This document shows positions 8,512 to 16,557 of a stretch of DNA of 64,000 nt, one piece after another; position 1 is the first letter of the stretch, and each line of letters begins with the position of its first letter. A program made the position numbers and the translations under genes. Under the pieces are notes generated by a model. The model made no database searches, was not told the DNA's origin, and worked only from the letters and a program-made list of their open reading frames with translations. Source of the stretch: Saccharothrix sp. (lineage in GTDB: Bacteria; Actinomycetota; Actinomycetes; Mycobacteriales; Pseudonocardiaceae); contig NZ_JAPSLK010000023.1 in the NCBI RefSeq assembly GCF_031180885.1, positions 49,486 through 113,485 on the forward strand, written 5' to 3'.

Positions 8512-9476
8512 GCCTGCTGGAAACCACCGACCTGGTGAAGCGCTACCCCGTGCGGCACCGGCTGACCCGCAGGCGGATCGGCGAGGTCAGCGCGGTGGAC
8601 GGGGTGGACCTGGCGGTCGACCGGGGCGAGACGCTGGGGCTGGTCGGCGAGTCCGGGTGCGGCAAGTCGACCGTGGGGCGGCTGCTCACCCGGCTGGACA
8701 CGCCGACGTCGGGCACGGTCCGGTTCGACGGCCGCGACATCGGGCCGTTGCGCGAGGACGAGCTGCGGCCCGTGCGGCGGGACCTCCAGATCGTGTTCCA
8801 GGACCCGTTCTCCTCGCTCAACCCCCGGCACACCGTGCGGCAACTGCTGTCCGCGCCGTTCCGGTACCAGGGGCTGGAGCCCACCGAACCGGTGGAGGAC
8901 CTGCTCAAACGGGTCGGGCTCAAGCCCGAGCACGCTTCCCGCTACCCGCACGAGTTCTCCGGCGGTCAGGCGCAGCGCATCGGCATCGCGCGGGCGCTCG
9001 CGCTGCGGCCCCGGCTGGTGTTGTGCGACGAGCCGGTGTCGGCGCTGGACGTGTCGGTGCAGGCGCAGATCCTGAACCTGCTGCGGGACCTCCAGGACGA
9101 ACTCGGGCTGAGCTACGTGTTCATCGCCCACGACCTGGGCGCGGTGCGGCAGGTGAGCACGCGCGTCGCGGTGATGTACCTGGGTGTGGTCGTGGAGAGC
9201 GCCGACCGGGACGCGTTGTTCGGTCGCGCGGCACACCCGTACACGCACGCCCTGCTGTCCGCGGTGCCGGTGCCCAACCCGGATGTCGAGCGGGGTCGGG
9301 AGCGGATCGTGCTGCGCGGCGACCCGCCGAGTCCGTTGAACCCGCCCAGCGGTTGCCGGTTCCGCACCCGGTGCCCGAAGGCCGCCGACGTGTGCGCCGT
9401 GGAACGCCCGGTGTTGCGCGAGATCGCCCCCGGCCACCGCGTGGCCTGCCACTTCCCCGAAGAAAGGACCCCATGA
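8508..9476 (+). CDS. Peptide ABC transporter ATPase, DppF/OppF type
   Basis: 322 aa second ATPase of the importer. Walker A is GESGCGKST, the signature 'SGGQAQRIGIARAL', and Walker B 'LVLCDEPVSALD'. A C-terminal oligo_HPY-type extension contains 'GDPPSPLNPPSGCRFRTRCP' followed by further cysteines (C..C..P..C..H), the hallmark of DppF/OppF tails. It overlaps its neighbours on both sides by 4 nt, so receptor, channel, ATPases and the peptidase downstream form one transcript. Confidence 0.9.
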   Translation: MSLLETTDLVKRYPVRHRLTRRRIGEVSAVDGVDLAVDRGETLGLVGESGCGKSTVGRLLTRLDTPTSGTVRFDGRDIGPLREDELRPVRRDLQIVFQDPFSSLNPRHTVRQLLSAPFRYQGLEPTEPVEDLLKRVGLKPEHASRYPHEFSGGQAQRIGIARALALRPRLVLCDEPVSALDVSVQAQILNLLRDLQDELGLSYVFIAHDLGAVRQVSTRVAVMYLGVVVESADRDALFGRAAHPYTHALLSAVPVPNPDVERGRERIVLRGDPPSPLNPPSGCRFRTRCPKAADVCAVERPVLREIAPGHRVACHFPEERTP

Positions 9477-10768
9477 GCCCGTTCCACGAGCCGCGCCGCG
9501 CGTACGCCCTGCCCGGCATCGCCGTGCGCGAGCACGTCTTCACCGTGCCGCTGGACCACCACGACCCCGGCGGGCGCACCACGGAGGTGTTCGCGCGGGA
9601 GTTGGTCGACCCGGCGCGGGACGCGTTGCCCCTGCCGTGGCTGCTGTTCCTGCAGGGCGGTCCGGGCGGCAAGTCGCCGCGTCCGCTGCGGTCGACGGAC
9701 GGGTGGCTGCGGCGGGCGCTGGAGACCCACCGGGTGCTGCTGCTCGACCAGCGCGGCACCGGCCGCAGCACCCCGCTCACCGCCCGCACGGCCGCCGGGT
9801 TTTCCTCTGCGGGTGCGTTGGCCGACCACCTGGCGTTGTTCCGGGCCGATTCGATCGTCGCCGACGCGGAGTTGATCCGGCGGCGGCTGTGCGGGGATGA
9901 GCCGTGGGAGACGTTGGGGCAGAGCTACGGCGGGTTCATCACGTTGGCGTACCTGTCGTTTCACGCTGATGGCTTGCGGGCCTGCCACATCGCGGGTGGG
10001 CTGCCCGACCCGACCGGCACCGCGGACGACGTCTACGGGTTGACCCACCACCGGGTGCGGGAGAAGTGCCGGGCGTTCTACGAGCGCTACCCGCAGGACG
10101 TGGACGTGGTACGGCGGATCGCGTCCTTGCTGGAGGCGGAGGACGTGCGGCTGCCCGACGGTGACCGGTTCGGCGTGGGGCGGTTGCGGGCGTTGGGGCT
10201 CGTGCTGGGCATGGGCGACGGGCCGCAGCGGCTGCACTGGCTGCTGGACGAGGCGTTCGGGGCGGACGGCGCGTTGAGCGACGCGTTCCGGCACCAGGTG
10301 ATGGCGTTGACGGGGTTCGTGGAGAACCCGCTGTTCGCGGTGCTCCAGGAAGCGGCCTACTGGCAGGGCGCGGCGACCGGGTGGTCGGCCGAGCGGGTCG
10401 GGCGGCGGTTCCCGGAGTTCGCGGCGGACGCCGACCCGTTGCTGTTCACCGGCGAGATGTTCTACCCGTGGATGTTCCGCGAGATCAGGGCGCTGCGGCC
10501 GTTCGGCGAGGCGGTCGAGTTGATGGCGCAGCGGTCCGACTGGCCGGCGTTGTACGACCCGCAACGGTTGCGCGCCAACAAGGTTCCGGTCGCGGCGGTG
10601 GTGTACCACGACGACATGTACGTCCCGGTCGAGCTGTCGCTGAAGACCGCGGCGGCACTGGGCTCGTCCCGGGTGTGGATCACCAACGAGTGGGAGCACG
10701 ACGGGATCTCGGCCTCGGGGGACCGCGTGCTCGCACGCCTGCTCGACATGACCACCGGCAACGTGTGA
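9473..10768 (+). CDS. Proline iminopeptidase-like alpha/beta hydrolase (S33)
   Basis: 431 aa alpha/beta hydrolase of the long proline iminopeptidase type. It has the oxyanion loop QGGPGGKSPRP, nucleophile S151 in GQSYGGF, a likely catalytic Asp in YHDDMYVP and a His in NEWEHDGI near the C-terminus. These enzymes remove N-terminal proline (some also hydroxyproline) from peptides in the cytoplasm. No signal peptide is seen. The ATGA overlap with the transporter ATPase suggests imported peptides are its substrates. This anchors the interpretation of the region as proline-rich peptide utilisation. Confidence 0.87.
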   Translation: MSPFHEPRRAYALPGIAVREHVFTVPLDHHDPGGRTTEVFARELVDPARDALPLPWLLFLQGGPGGKSPRPLRSTDGWLRRALETHRVLLLDQRGTGRSTPLTARTAAGFSSAGALADHLALFRADSIVADAELIRRRLCGDEPWETLGQSYGGFITLAYLSFHADGLRACHIAGGLPDPTGTADDVYGLTHHRVREKCRAFYERYPQDVDVVRRIASLLEAEDVRLPDGDRFGVGRLRALGLVLGMGDGPQRLHWLLDEAFGADGALSDAFRHQVMALTGFVENPLFAVLQEAAYWQGAATGWSAERVGRRFPEFAADADPLLFTGEMFYPWMFREIRALRPFGEAVELMAQRSDWPALYDPQRLRANKVPVAAVVYHDDMYVPVELSLKTAAALGSSRVWITNEWEHDGISASGDRVLARLLDMTTGNV

Positions 10769-10781
10769 TGGGAGCCGGCCA

Positions 10782-11933
10782 ATGCGTAGTCGATCCCTGC
10801 TGTTGACCGCGCTGACTTCCGTGCTGTTGGCCCTCGCGCCGCCCGCGACGGCAGACGCCGCTTCGGCTTCGGCGTGCGCCCTGCCGGGGCGGACCGGGTG
10901 GACCGACGAGGGGCACGACACCGACCGCGTCCAGTTCCAGCCTTCGGTGGGCGCGCGTCGGGTGCTCATGCTGTTCGTGGACTTCCCCGACGCTCCTGCC
11001 GTTGACACCACTGCGGATTACGAGGCCCTGTTGGCGCCGGCGGACGGGTGGCTGCGGGAGGCGTCCTACGGCCGGGTGTCGTTGGCGGTGACGCCGTTGC
11101 GGCGGTGGTTGCGGATGCCGCAGGTGTCCACTTCCTACGGGTTCGACCGGGGGATCACGTTCGAGCAGCACGAGCTGTACCTGCGGCAGGCGGTGGCCGC
11201 GGCGGACCCGTACGCCGATTTTTCGCAGTACGACATGGTGTACGTGGTGGCGAACCGGGCGGCGAGCGCGATCACGTTCTCCCCCACGTATTTGTACGAC
11301 CGGCAGACGGCGGGGGTGGTGGCGGACGGGACGCGGGTGAAGTGGGCCGTGACGTATGGGCAGGACATGTGGCGGTGGGGCCACAAGGTCGTGGCGCACG
11401 AGACCGGGCACACGTTCGGGCTGCCGGATCTCTATGCGTTCACCGCGCCGGGTCACCAGTACGTGGGCGGGTGGGATGTCATGGGGCTGATCTCCGGCCC
11501 CGGGCCGCGTTATTTCGGGTGGCACGCGTGGAAGTTGGGGTGGATCGACGACTGGCAGGTGAACTGCGCGACCACGCGGGGGCGTCGAATCGTCGGGTTG
11601 AACAGTGGCGGGACCGCTGGTGGCACGAAGATCGCGGTGGTGCGGACCGGGGAGACGACCGCGTACGTGGTGGAGTCGCGGCGTGCCACCGGTTTGGACG
11701 CGCGGGCGTGCTCGACCGGTGCGCTGGTCTACCGGGTGGATTCGGCGGTGCGGACCGGGTCCGGACCGATCCGGGTGCTCAACGGCAATCCCGGGGTGAC
11801 ACCGCCGGCGGGGTGTGCGGCGCTGGACATGGCGGCGCTGCGGCCGGGGCAGGCGGTCCAGGACGGTCGGGTGCGGGTGGAGGTGCTGTCCGCGGACACG
11901 GGCCGTGACCTGGTCCGGATCACCGTGTCCTGA
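10782..11933 (+). CDS. Secreted M6-like zinc metalloprotease
   Basis: 383 aa secreted protein. A Sec signal peptide (RSRSLLLTALTSVLLALAPP, cleavage around ADA-AS) precedes an M6/immune-inhibitor-A-like domain beginning VLMLFVDFPDAP. The zinc site HETGHTFGLPD has H206, E207 and H210 plus downstream G..D. The C-terminal third carries two cysteine pairs and resembles the beta-rich end of this family. It is 13 bp after the iminopeptidase, so it may be co-expressed to release extracellular peptides for the importer. Start ATG with GGGAG 7 nt upstream. Confidence 0.85.
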   Translation: MRSRSLLLTALTSVLLALAPPATADAASASACALPGRTGWTDEGHDTDRVQFQPSVGARRVLMLFVDFPDAPAVDTTADYEALLAPADGWLREASYGRVSLAVTPLRRWLRMPQVSTSYGFDRGITFEQHELYLRQAVAAADPYADFSQYDMVYVVANRAASAITFSPTYLYDRQTAGVVADGTRVKWAVTYGQDMWRWGHKVVAHETGHTFGLPDLYAFTAPGHQYVGGWDVMGLISGPGPRYFGWHAWKLGWIDDWQVNCATTRGRRIVGLNSGGTAGGTKIAVVRTGETTAYVVESRRATGLDARACSTGALVYRVDSAVRTGSGPIRVLNGNPGVTPPAGCAALDMAALRPGQAVQDGRVRVEVLSADTGRDLVRITVS

Positions 11934-11939
11934 CGTGGT

Positions 11940-11975
11940 GAACCGGCCTGATCGCGTGTCTGGTCAGGCCGGTTC
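11940..11975. terminator. Bidirectional hairpin terminator
   Basis: A perfect 12-bp inverted repeat (GAACCGGCCTGA at 11940-11951 and its complement at 11964-11975, 12-nt loop) lies immediately after the metalloprotease stop. It overlaps the stop of the convergent LuxR-type fragment. There is no T-tract, which is usual for high-GC actinobacterial terminators. Confidence 0.7.
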
Positions 11976-12158
11976 GGCTACGGGCGGGCCGAGGCGGGGC
12001 CGCAGGGCGTCGCGGCCGGTGACCTTGAGCTTGCGGTAGGCCTTGGTCAGGTGCTGTTCGACCGTGCTGACCGTGACGTAGAGGCGTTGCGCGATCTCCC
12101 GGTTGGTCAGGCCGCGCGCGGCCAGGGCGCTGACGCGCAGTTCGGCGTCGCTGAGCAC
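11964..12158 (-). CDS. LuxR/GerE-type HTH domain, probably remnant of a larger regulator
   Basis: 64 residues covering almost exactly one GerE DNA-binding domain: LSDAELRVSALAARGLTNRE, then IAQRLYVTVSTVEQHL and 'KAYRKLKVTGRDAL'. Full LuxR or LAL regulators have a sensor or ATPase domain before this. Upstream, the same frame continues without one (a Pro/Arg-rich stretch), so it is probably a truncated C-terminus. A stand-alone GerE-size protein cannot be excluded. It is convergent with the metalloprotease gene. Confidence 0.45.
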   Translation of the reverse strand: MLSDAELRVSALAARGLTNREIAQRLYVTVSTVEQHLTKAYRKLKVTGRDALRPRLGPPVAEPA

Positions 12159-12419
12159 GCCGGCCGGGTCGGGCGGCTCGGGTTCCCTAGCCGAATGGTC
12201 AGCTCCGATCAGGTCGAGGTTTTGTGTGCGGCGGAGTCCGAAACGGACTGGCGTGGGGGGTGTTCGCGGGTATTCGGACCGGACGGTGGAATCGGGGCGC
12301 GGCCGGTTGTCGGTGTGTTCCGAGGCGGGTTGGGGAGTGGTGGTTGCTCCGGACCCGGAGGGTTTCGGGGTGTGAGTGAATGCGGGGTTTGCGGCGTCTA
12401 CGACGTGTGAGTGACGTAC
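12159..12419. other. Intergenic stretch without recognisable gene
   Basis: About 260 bp between the LuxR-type fragment and the promoter of the HypE/HypF operon. Open frames here have a poor coding pattern and no recognisable protein. It may be decayed upstream sequence of the truncated regulator. Confidence 0.4.
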
Positions 12420-12449
12420 TTGTCTGAACCACTCGGCAGGCGCTAGGGT
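12420..12449 (+). promoter_or_regulatory. Candidate promoter of the HypE/HypF operon
   Basis: TTGTCT (12420-12425) and TAGGGT (12444-12449) are separated by 18 bp, a fair match to a sigma-70-type promoter. They lie about 150 bp upstream of the first gene, leaving a long leader. No other candidate in the gap looks better. Confidence 0.4.
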
Positions 12450-12466
12450 CCGCTGTGAACGAGTTG

Positions 12467-12490
12467 CGACTCATGTCCGATCGTGAGTCG
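12467..12490. promoter_or_regulatory. Inverted repeat, candidate operator
   Basis: CGACTCA at 12467-12473 and TGAGTCG at 12484-12490 form a perfect 7-bp inverted repeat with a 10-bp spacer, 18 bp downstream of the candidate -10. Position and spacing suit a repressor operator. No cognate regulator gene is adjacent. Confidence 0.4.
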
Positions 12491-12597
12491 ATCCAGGGGG
12501 AACCTCGATAGGGCCGACCCGGTCCCGGCGCATTTTCCACTTGTCGTACGTCCGCGCCCTATTCCGCGAACCCCCGAATCACAACAGGGGAGATCTC

Positions 12598-13188
12598 ATG
12601 GGCAAGATCGCCGTCCTGACCAACGACCTCCAGGGTGACGTGGTTTTCCTGACCCCGGAACGCACCGCCGTGATGAAGGAGGCCCAACCGCACTACACCG
12701 GGTTCCTGGACGAGATGCGCAAGCGCGGTCACACCGTCTACCACCTGCAGCTCATCAACCTGCCGGACGACCCCAACGCCAACCGCCGGGCCGACGGGAC
12801 CCTCCCGCTCCAGCGCGGCACGGAAGGCGCGGAGATCCTTCCCGAGTTCCTCGGCGAAGGGGACGTGGTGGTCGAGAAGAACAAGGACAGCGGTTTCTAC
12901 GAGACGGAGCTGCACGACCTGCTGCAAGCGGCCGGGGTGGACACCGTGCTGGTCACCGGGCTGCAGACGCAGATCTGCGTGCAGACCACCGCGGCCGACG
13001 CGTTTTTCCGCGGCTACAACGTCTGGGTGCCCTCCGATTGCGTCGTCTCCGACAACCCGGCGGACCGCGACCGCTCCCTCACCTGGCTCAGCGGGTATTG
13101 CGCCACGGTCGCGGATTCGAAGGAGATCCTGGACGTTCTCGACGCGCAGGACGCGCTGCCTCGACGGGTTGCCAAGACGCTTCCCTGA
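12598..13188 (+). CDS. Isochorismatase-like cysteine hydrolase
   Basis: 196 aa protein of the isochorismatase/nicotinamidase/N-carbamoylsarcosine amidase fold. The expected catalytic triad is present: D10 in LTNDLQ, K94 in VVEKNKDSGF and C127 in TQICVQTTAAD, with the usual cis-peptide region 'VTGLQT' before the cysteine. Family members hydrolyse amides, ureido (N-carbamoyl) groups or, without Cys, isochorismate; the Cys favours amidohydrolase chemistry. It is the first gene of the HypE/HypF operon, 28 bp before hypE. Start ATG 12598 with GGGGAG 5 nt upstream. The substrate is unknown; a carbamoylated compound fits the neighbours. Confidence 0.8.
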   Translation: MGKIAVLTNDLQGDVVFLTPERTAVMKEAQPHYTGFLDEMRKRGHTVYHLQLINLPDDPNANRRADGTLPLQRGTEGAEILPEFLGEGDVVVEKNKDSGFYETELHDLLQAAGVDTVLVTGLQTQICVQTTAADAFFRGYNVWVPSDCVVSDNPADRDRSLTWLSGYCATVADSKEILDVLDAQDALPRRVAKTLP

Positions 13189-13216
13189 ACCAAAGTCACA
13201 AAAGGAAGGACCTGTG

Positions 13217-14227
13217 ATGGCGAGCCTCGATGAGGTCGTCCTGGACCACGGCAGCGGGGCCAAGCTCAGCGGCGACCTGATCTCCCTCGTCGTCGACACC
13301 CTCGGCGAGGTCTACACCGGCGAGATGGAGGACAGCGCCGTGCTGTCACCGCCCGCCGGCCGGATCGCGATGACCACGGACTCGTTCGTCGTCGACCCGC
13401 CGTTCTTCGGCAACGGCAACATCGGCAAGATCGCGGTCTGCGGCACGGTCAACGACCTCGCCGTCGTCGGCGCCCGACCGCTCTACCTCACCCTCGGCAT
13501 GATCCTGGAGACCGGCCTGCCGATGGCCCGCCTCCTCGAAGTCGTCACCGCGATCCGCGACACCGCGCTCGAAGCCGGCGTCCAGATCGTCTGCGGTGAC
13601 ACCAAAGTGGTCCGCAAGGGCGAGGTCGACCAGATCTACCTCAACACCGCCGGCGTCGGCGTCTTCGAACGCCCGCCGCTGCGGATGCGGGACGTGCGGG
13701 CGGGCGACCGGGTGATCCTGAGCGGACCGATCGGCAACCACACCGTGCACCTGCTGTCCATCCGCGAAGGTCTCGGGTTCGAGCAACGCGTGCTCAGCGA
13801 CTGCGCGCCGCTCAACGGGCTCCTCGACCACCTCTTCGACCAGGTCGGAGAGGGTGCCGTGCGGTCGGTGCGGGACGTGACGCGCGGTGGGTTGGCGGCG
13901 GTGCTGCACGAGTACGCGAAAGCGTCCGGGCGCACCATCAGGTTCGACAAGGAAAAGCTGCCGATCCAGTTCGAGACCGTGATGGCCACGGACATGCTGG
14001 GGATCAACGCGATCCACGCCGCCAACGAGGGCTGCCTGTGCCTGTTCGTCGACCCCGCAGCGGAGGACCGCGTCCTGGCTGCTCTCCGCGCCCACAAGTA
14101 CGCCGCCGAAGCGGTGTCCATCGGCGAGGTGACGGCCGGGGAAGGCCCGGTCGTGCTGATGCGCGAGGACGGGCGGGACTCGGTGGTCGAAGAACTCCAG
14201 GGCGCCGAACTGCCCAGGCTCTGCTGA
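13217..14227 (+). CDS. hypE: HypE, thiocarbamoyl-dehydrating cyanide-synthesis protein
   Basis: 336 aa PurM-like ATPase. It has the N-terminal DHGSGAKLSGDLI segment, DSAVL, MTTDSFVVDPPFF, 'IGKIAVCGTVNDLAVVGARP' and GDTKVV, all diagnostic of HypE, and it ends in the conserved C-terminal PRLC. In hydrogenase maturation that terminal cysteine receives a carbamoyl group from HypF, and HypE dehydrates it with ATP to a thiocyanate, the source of CN ligands. Nothing looks damaged, so it should be active. The start ATG 13217 is preceded by AGGAAGGA; GTG 13214 is possible. It is followed by hypF with a 1-nt overlap. No hydrogenase gene or hypABCD is in the window. Confidence 0.93.
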   Translation: MASLDEVVLDHGSGAKLSGDLISLVVDTLGEVYTGEMEDSAVLSPPAGRIAMTTDSFVVDPPFFGNGNIGKIAVCGTVNDLAVVGARPLYLTLGMILETGLPMARLLEVVTAIRDTALEAGVQIVCGDTKVVRKGEVDQIYLNTAGVGVFERPPLRMRDVRAGDRVILSGPIGNHTVHLLSIREGLGFEQRVLSDCAPLNGLLDHLFDQVGEGAVRSVRDVTRGGLAAVLHEYAKASGRTIRFDKEKLPIQFETVMATDMLGINAIHAANEGCLCLFVDPAAEDRVLAALRAHKYAAEAVSIGEVTAGEGPVVLMREDGRDSVVEELQGAELPRLC

Positions 14228-16557
14228 TGGCCATGTCGGACAGCGACATCCGGCGGCGCGTCCGCGTCGTGGGCGTGGTGCAGGGCGTGGGGTACCGGCC
14301 GTTCGTCTACAAGCTCGCGCTCCGGCACGGCCTGACCGGCTGGGTGCTCAACGACCCGGAGGGCGTGCTGGTCGAGGTGCAGGGCCGGCCCGGCGAGGTG
14401 GCCCGCTTCACCGAAGGGCTCAGCGCCCAGGCGCCACCCCAGGCCCGCGTCACGTCGGTGCACGCGGAGGGCGTCCCCACCACCCACGAGGACGGCTTCA
14501 CCATCCGCGAGAGCGTCCACAATGGACTCCGGACCACCCTGGTCCCCACGGACTCGTACGTGTGCGCGGACTGCCTCGACGAGTTGCGCGACCCGAACGA
14601 CCGCCGCCACCGCTACCCGTTCATCAACTGCACCAACTGCGGCCCGCGCTACTCCCTCATCCGGGACCTGCCCTACGACCGGGCGGCCACGACCATGGCC
14701 GTCTTCACCATGTGCGAGCCCTGTGCCCGCGAGTACGCCGACCCGCTGGACCGCCGCTACCACGCCCAGCCCAACGCCTGCCCGGTCTGCGGCCCCCGTC
14801 TTCTCACCAAAGGCCCGGACGAGACGACCGCCGAGGGCGAGGAAGCCTTCCAGCAGGCCGTGAAAGCGCTTACCGAAGGCGGGATCGTCGCGGTCAAGAG
14901 CGTCGGCGGGTTCCACCTCGCCGTGGACGCCCGCAACGCCGACGCGGTCACCCGGCTGCGCCGGCGCAAGCGGCGGGACGCCAAGCCGTTCGCCGTGATG
15001 GCCCGCGACCTGGCGACCGTCGAGGCCTTCGCCGAGGTCCGGCCCGCCGAAGCGGACCTGCTCCGCTCCCCCGCCCGCCCCATCGTGCTGCTGCGCAAGC
15101 GCCCCGGCGGCCTGCCCGAGCAGATCGCACCGCGCAACCCCAACCTGGGTGTGATGCTGCCCTCCGCGCCGCTGCACCACCTGCTCGTCGACCACCCCGG
15201 CCTGGACACCCTGGTCATGACCAGCGGCAACATCTCCGGCTACCCCATCGTCCACCGCAACGAGGACGCGCTCGCCCAACTGCCCCGGGTCGCCGACCTC
15301 GTCCTCTACAACGACCGGGACATCGAGGTCCGCGTGGACGACTCGATCGTCCGCTACTCCGAGCACCCCGACCTCCCCGAGCCGATCACCAGCTTCATCC
15401 GCCGCTCGCGCGGCTACGCCCCCTACCCCGTCGAGATCGGCACCGACCTCGCGCCCCTCGTCGCCTACGGCGCCGAACTGAAGACGACGGTGGCGTTGAC
15501 CAGCGGTTCCCGGGTCTACGTCAGCCAGCACATCGGGGACATCAAGAACGACGAGACCTTCGGCGCGCACAAGGCCGCCGTGCGCCACCTCGCCGACCTG
15601 CACGACCTGCGCCCCCGGCACGCCGCCGTGGACCTGCACCCCCAGTTCCGCGCGACGCGCTTCGCGTTCGAGGAGCAGGGCGGCGCGTTCGAGCAGGTCG
15701 TCCAAGTCCAGCACCACCACGCGCACATGGCGTCCTGCATGGCCGAGAACCGGTTGCACGGCACGACGATCGGCGTGATCTTCGACGGGGCCGGGTACGG
15801 CCTCGACGGCACCACGTGGGGCGGTGAGCTCCTGGTCGGCGACTACCGAAAGTTCCGCCGCGTCGCGCACCTGCGGACCGTGCCGCTGCTCGGCGGGGAC
15901 AAGGCGGTCGCCGAACCCATCCGGACCGGGTTCGCGCTGGCGCTGGACGCGCTCGGGGACGCCGCGCTCGACGCGTTCCCGGTCCTGCGCACCCTCGACG
16001 ACCAGCAGCGGCACGTCTTCGCCGCGATGGCCCGGCGCGGCATCAACTCGCCGCCCGCCTCCAGCATGGGCCGGCTGTTCGACGGCGTGGCCGCGCTGCT
16101 GGGCATCACCACGCACGCCGAGTACGAGGCGCACGGCCCGATCGAGCTGGAAGGCCTGCTGCGCCGCGACTTCACCCGCGCCGCCGACCCCTACCGCTTC
16201 GACCTGGCCGACCGGGACGGCGTCACCGAGATCGACCCCCGTCCGGTCATCCGGGCCATCGCCGCCGACCTGGCGCGCGTCGACCCGGAGGTGATCAGCA
16301 GGCAGTTCCACACCGCGGTGGTCGACGTGGTCGTGGACCGGTGCCGAGCGGTCGGCGACACGGAGCGGGTGGTGCTGTCCGGCGGTGTCTTCCTGAACGA
16401 GTTCCTGCTGGTCAACTGCCTGGTGGCGCTGCGCGCGGCGGGGTTCGACGCGCACTGCCACCGGCAGGTGCCGACCAACGACGGCGGCATCGCCCTGGGC
16501 CAGGTCGTGGTGGCGAACGCCCGCCTGGCGCCGGACCGAGGAGTGGAGGTGTCATGA
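14227..16557 (+). CDS. hypF: HypF, carbamoyltransferase for HypE
   Basis: 776 aa with all HypF domains in order. These are an acylphosphatase domain (residues ~10-95, VQGVGYRPFV), two zinc-finger pairs with the exact CxxC-x18-CxxC-x24-CxxC-x18-CxxC spacing (~110-190), a YrdC-like carbamoyl-adenylate domain (~200-385) and a Kae1-like domain with metal motif HHHAHMASC and 'LSGGVFLNEFLL'. HypF makes carbamoyl-AMP from carbamoyl phosphate and ATP and transfers the carbamoyl group to the C-terminal Cys of HypE. TGATG overlap with hypE and ATGA overlap with the epimerase gene tie it to both. Being intact but away from hydrogenase genes, it may serve another acceptor (inference). Confidence 0.93.
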   Translation: MAMSDSDIRRRVRVVGVVQGVGYRPFVYKLALRHGLTGWVLNDPEGVLVEVQGRPGEVARFTEGLSAQAPPQARVTSVHAEGVPTTHEDGFTIRESVHNGLRTTLVPTDSYVCADCLDELRDPNDRRHRYPFINCTNCGPRYSLIRDLPYDRAATTMAVFTMCEPCAREYADPLDRRYHAQPNACPVCGPRLLTKGPDETTAEGEEAFQQAVKALTEGGIVAVKSVGGFHLAVDARNADAVTRLRRRKRRDAKPFAVMARDLATVEAFAEVRPAEADLLRSPARPIVLLRKRPGGLPEQIAPRNPNLGVMLPSAPLHHLLVDHPGLDTLVMTSGNISGYPIVHRNEDALAQLPRVADLVLYNDRDIEVRVDDSIVRYSEHPDLPEPITSFIRRSRGYAPYPVEIGTDLAPLVAYGAELKTTVALTSGSRVYVSQHIGDIKNDETFGAHKAAVRHLADLHDLRPRHAAVDLHPQFRATRFAFEEQGGAFEQVVQVQHHHAHMASCMAENRLHGTTIGVIFDGAGYGLDGTTWGGELLVGDYRKFRRVAHLRTVPLLGGDKAVAEPIRTGFALALDALGDAALDAFPVLRTLDDQQRHVFAAMARRGINSPPASSMGRLFDGVAALLGITTHAEYEAHGPIELEGLLRRDFTRAADPYRFDLADRDGVTEIDPRPVIRAIAADLARVDPEVISRQFHTAVVDVVVDRCRAVGDTERVVLSGGVFLNEFLLVNCLVALRAAGFDAHCHRQVPTNDGGIALGQVVVANARLAPDRGVEVS

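Noticed and set aside
12199..12540. 113-codon minus-strand frame upstream of the LuxR-type fragment
   Set aside because: Basic, Pro/His-rich translation, no homology pattern, and in a different frame from the GerE domain.
13217..16557. hypE/hypF taken as a sign of a hydrogenase locus
   Set aside because: No hydrogenase structural gene and no hypA, hypB, hypC or hypD in the window; the coupled neighbours are sugar-type biosynthetic genes.
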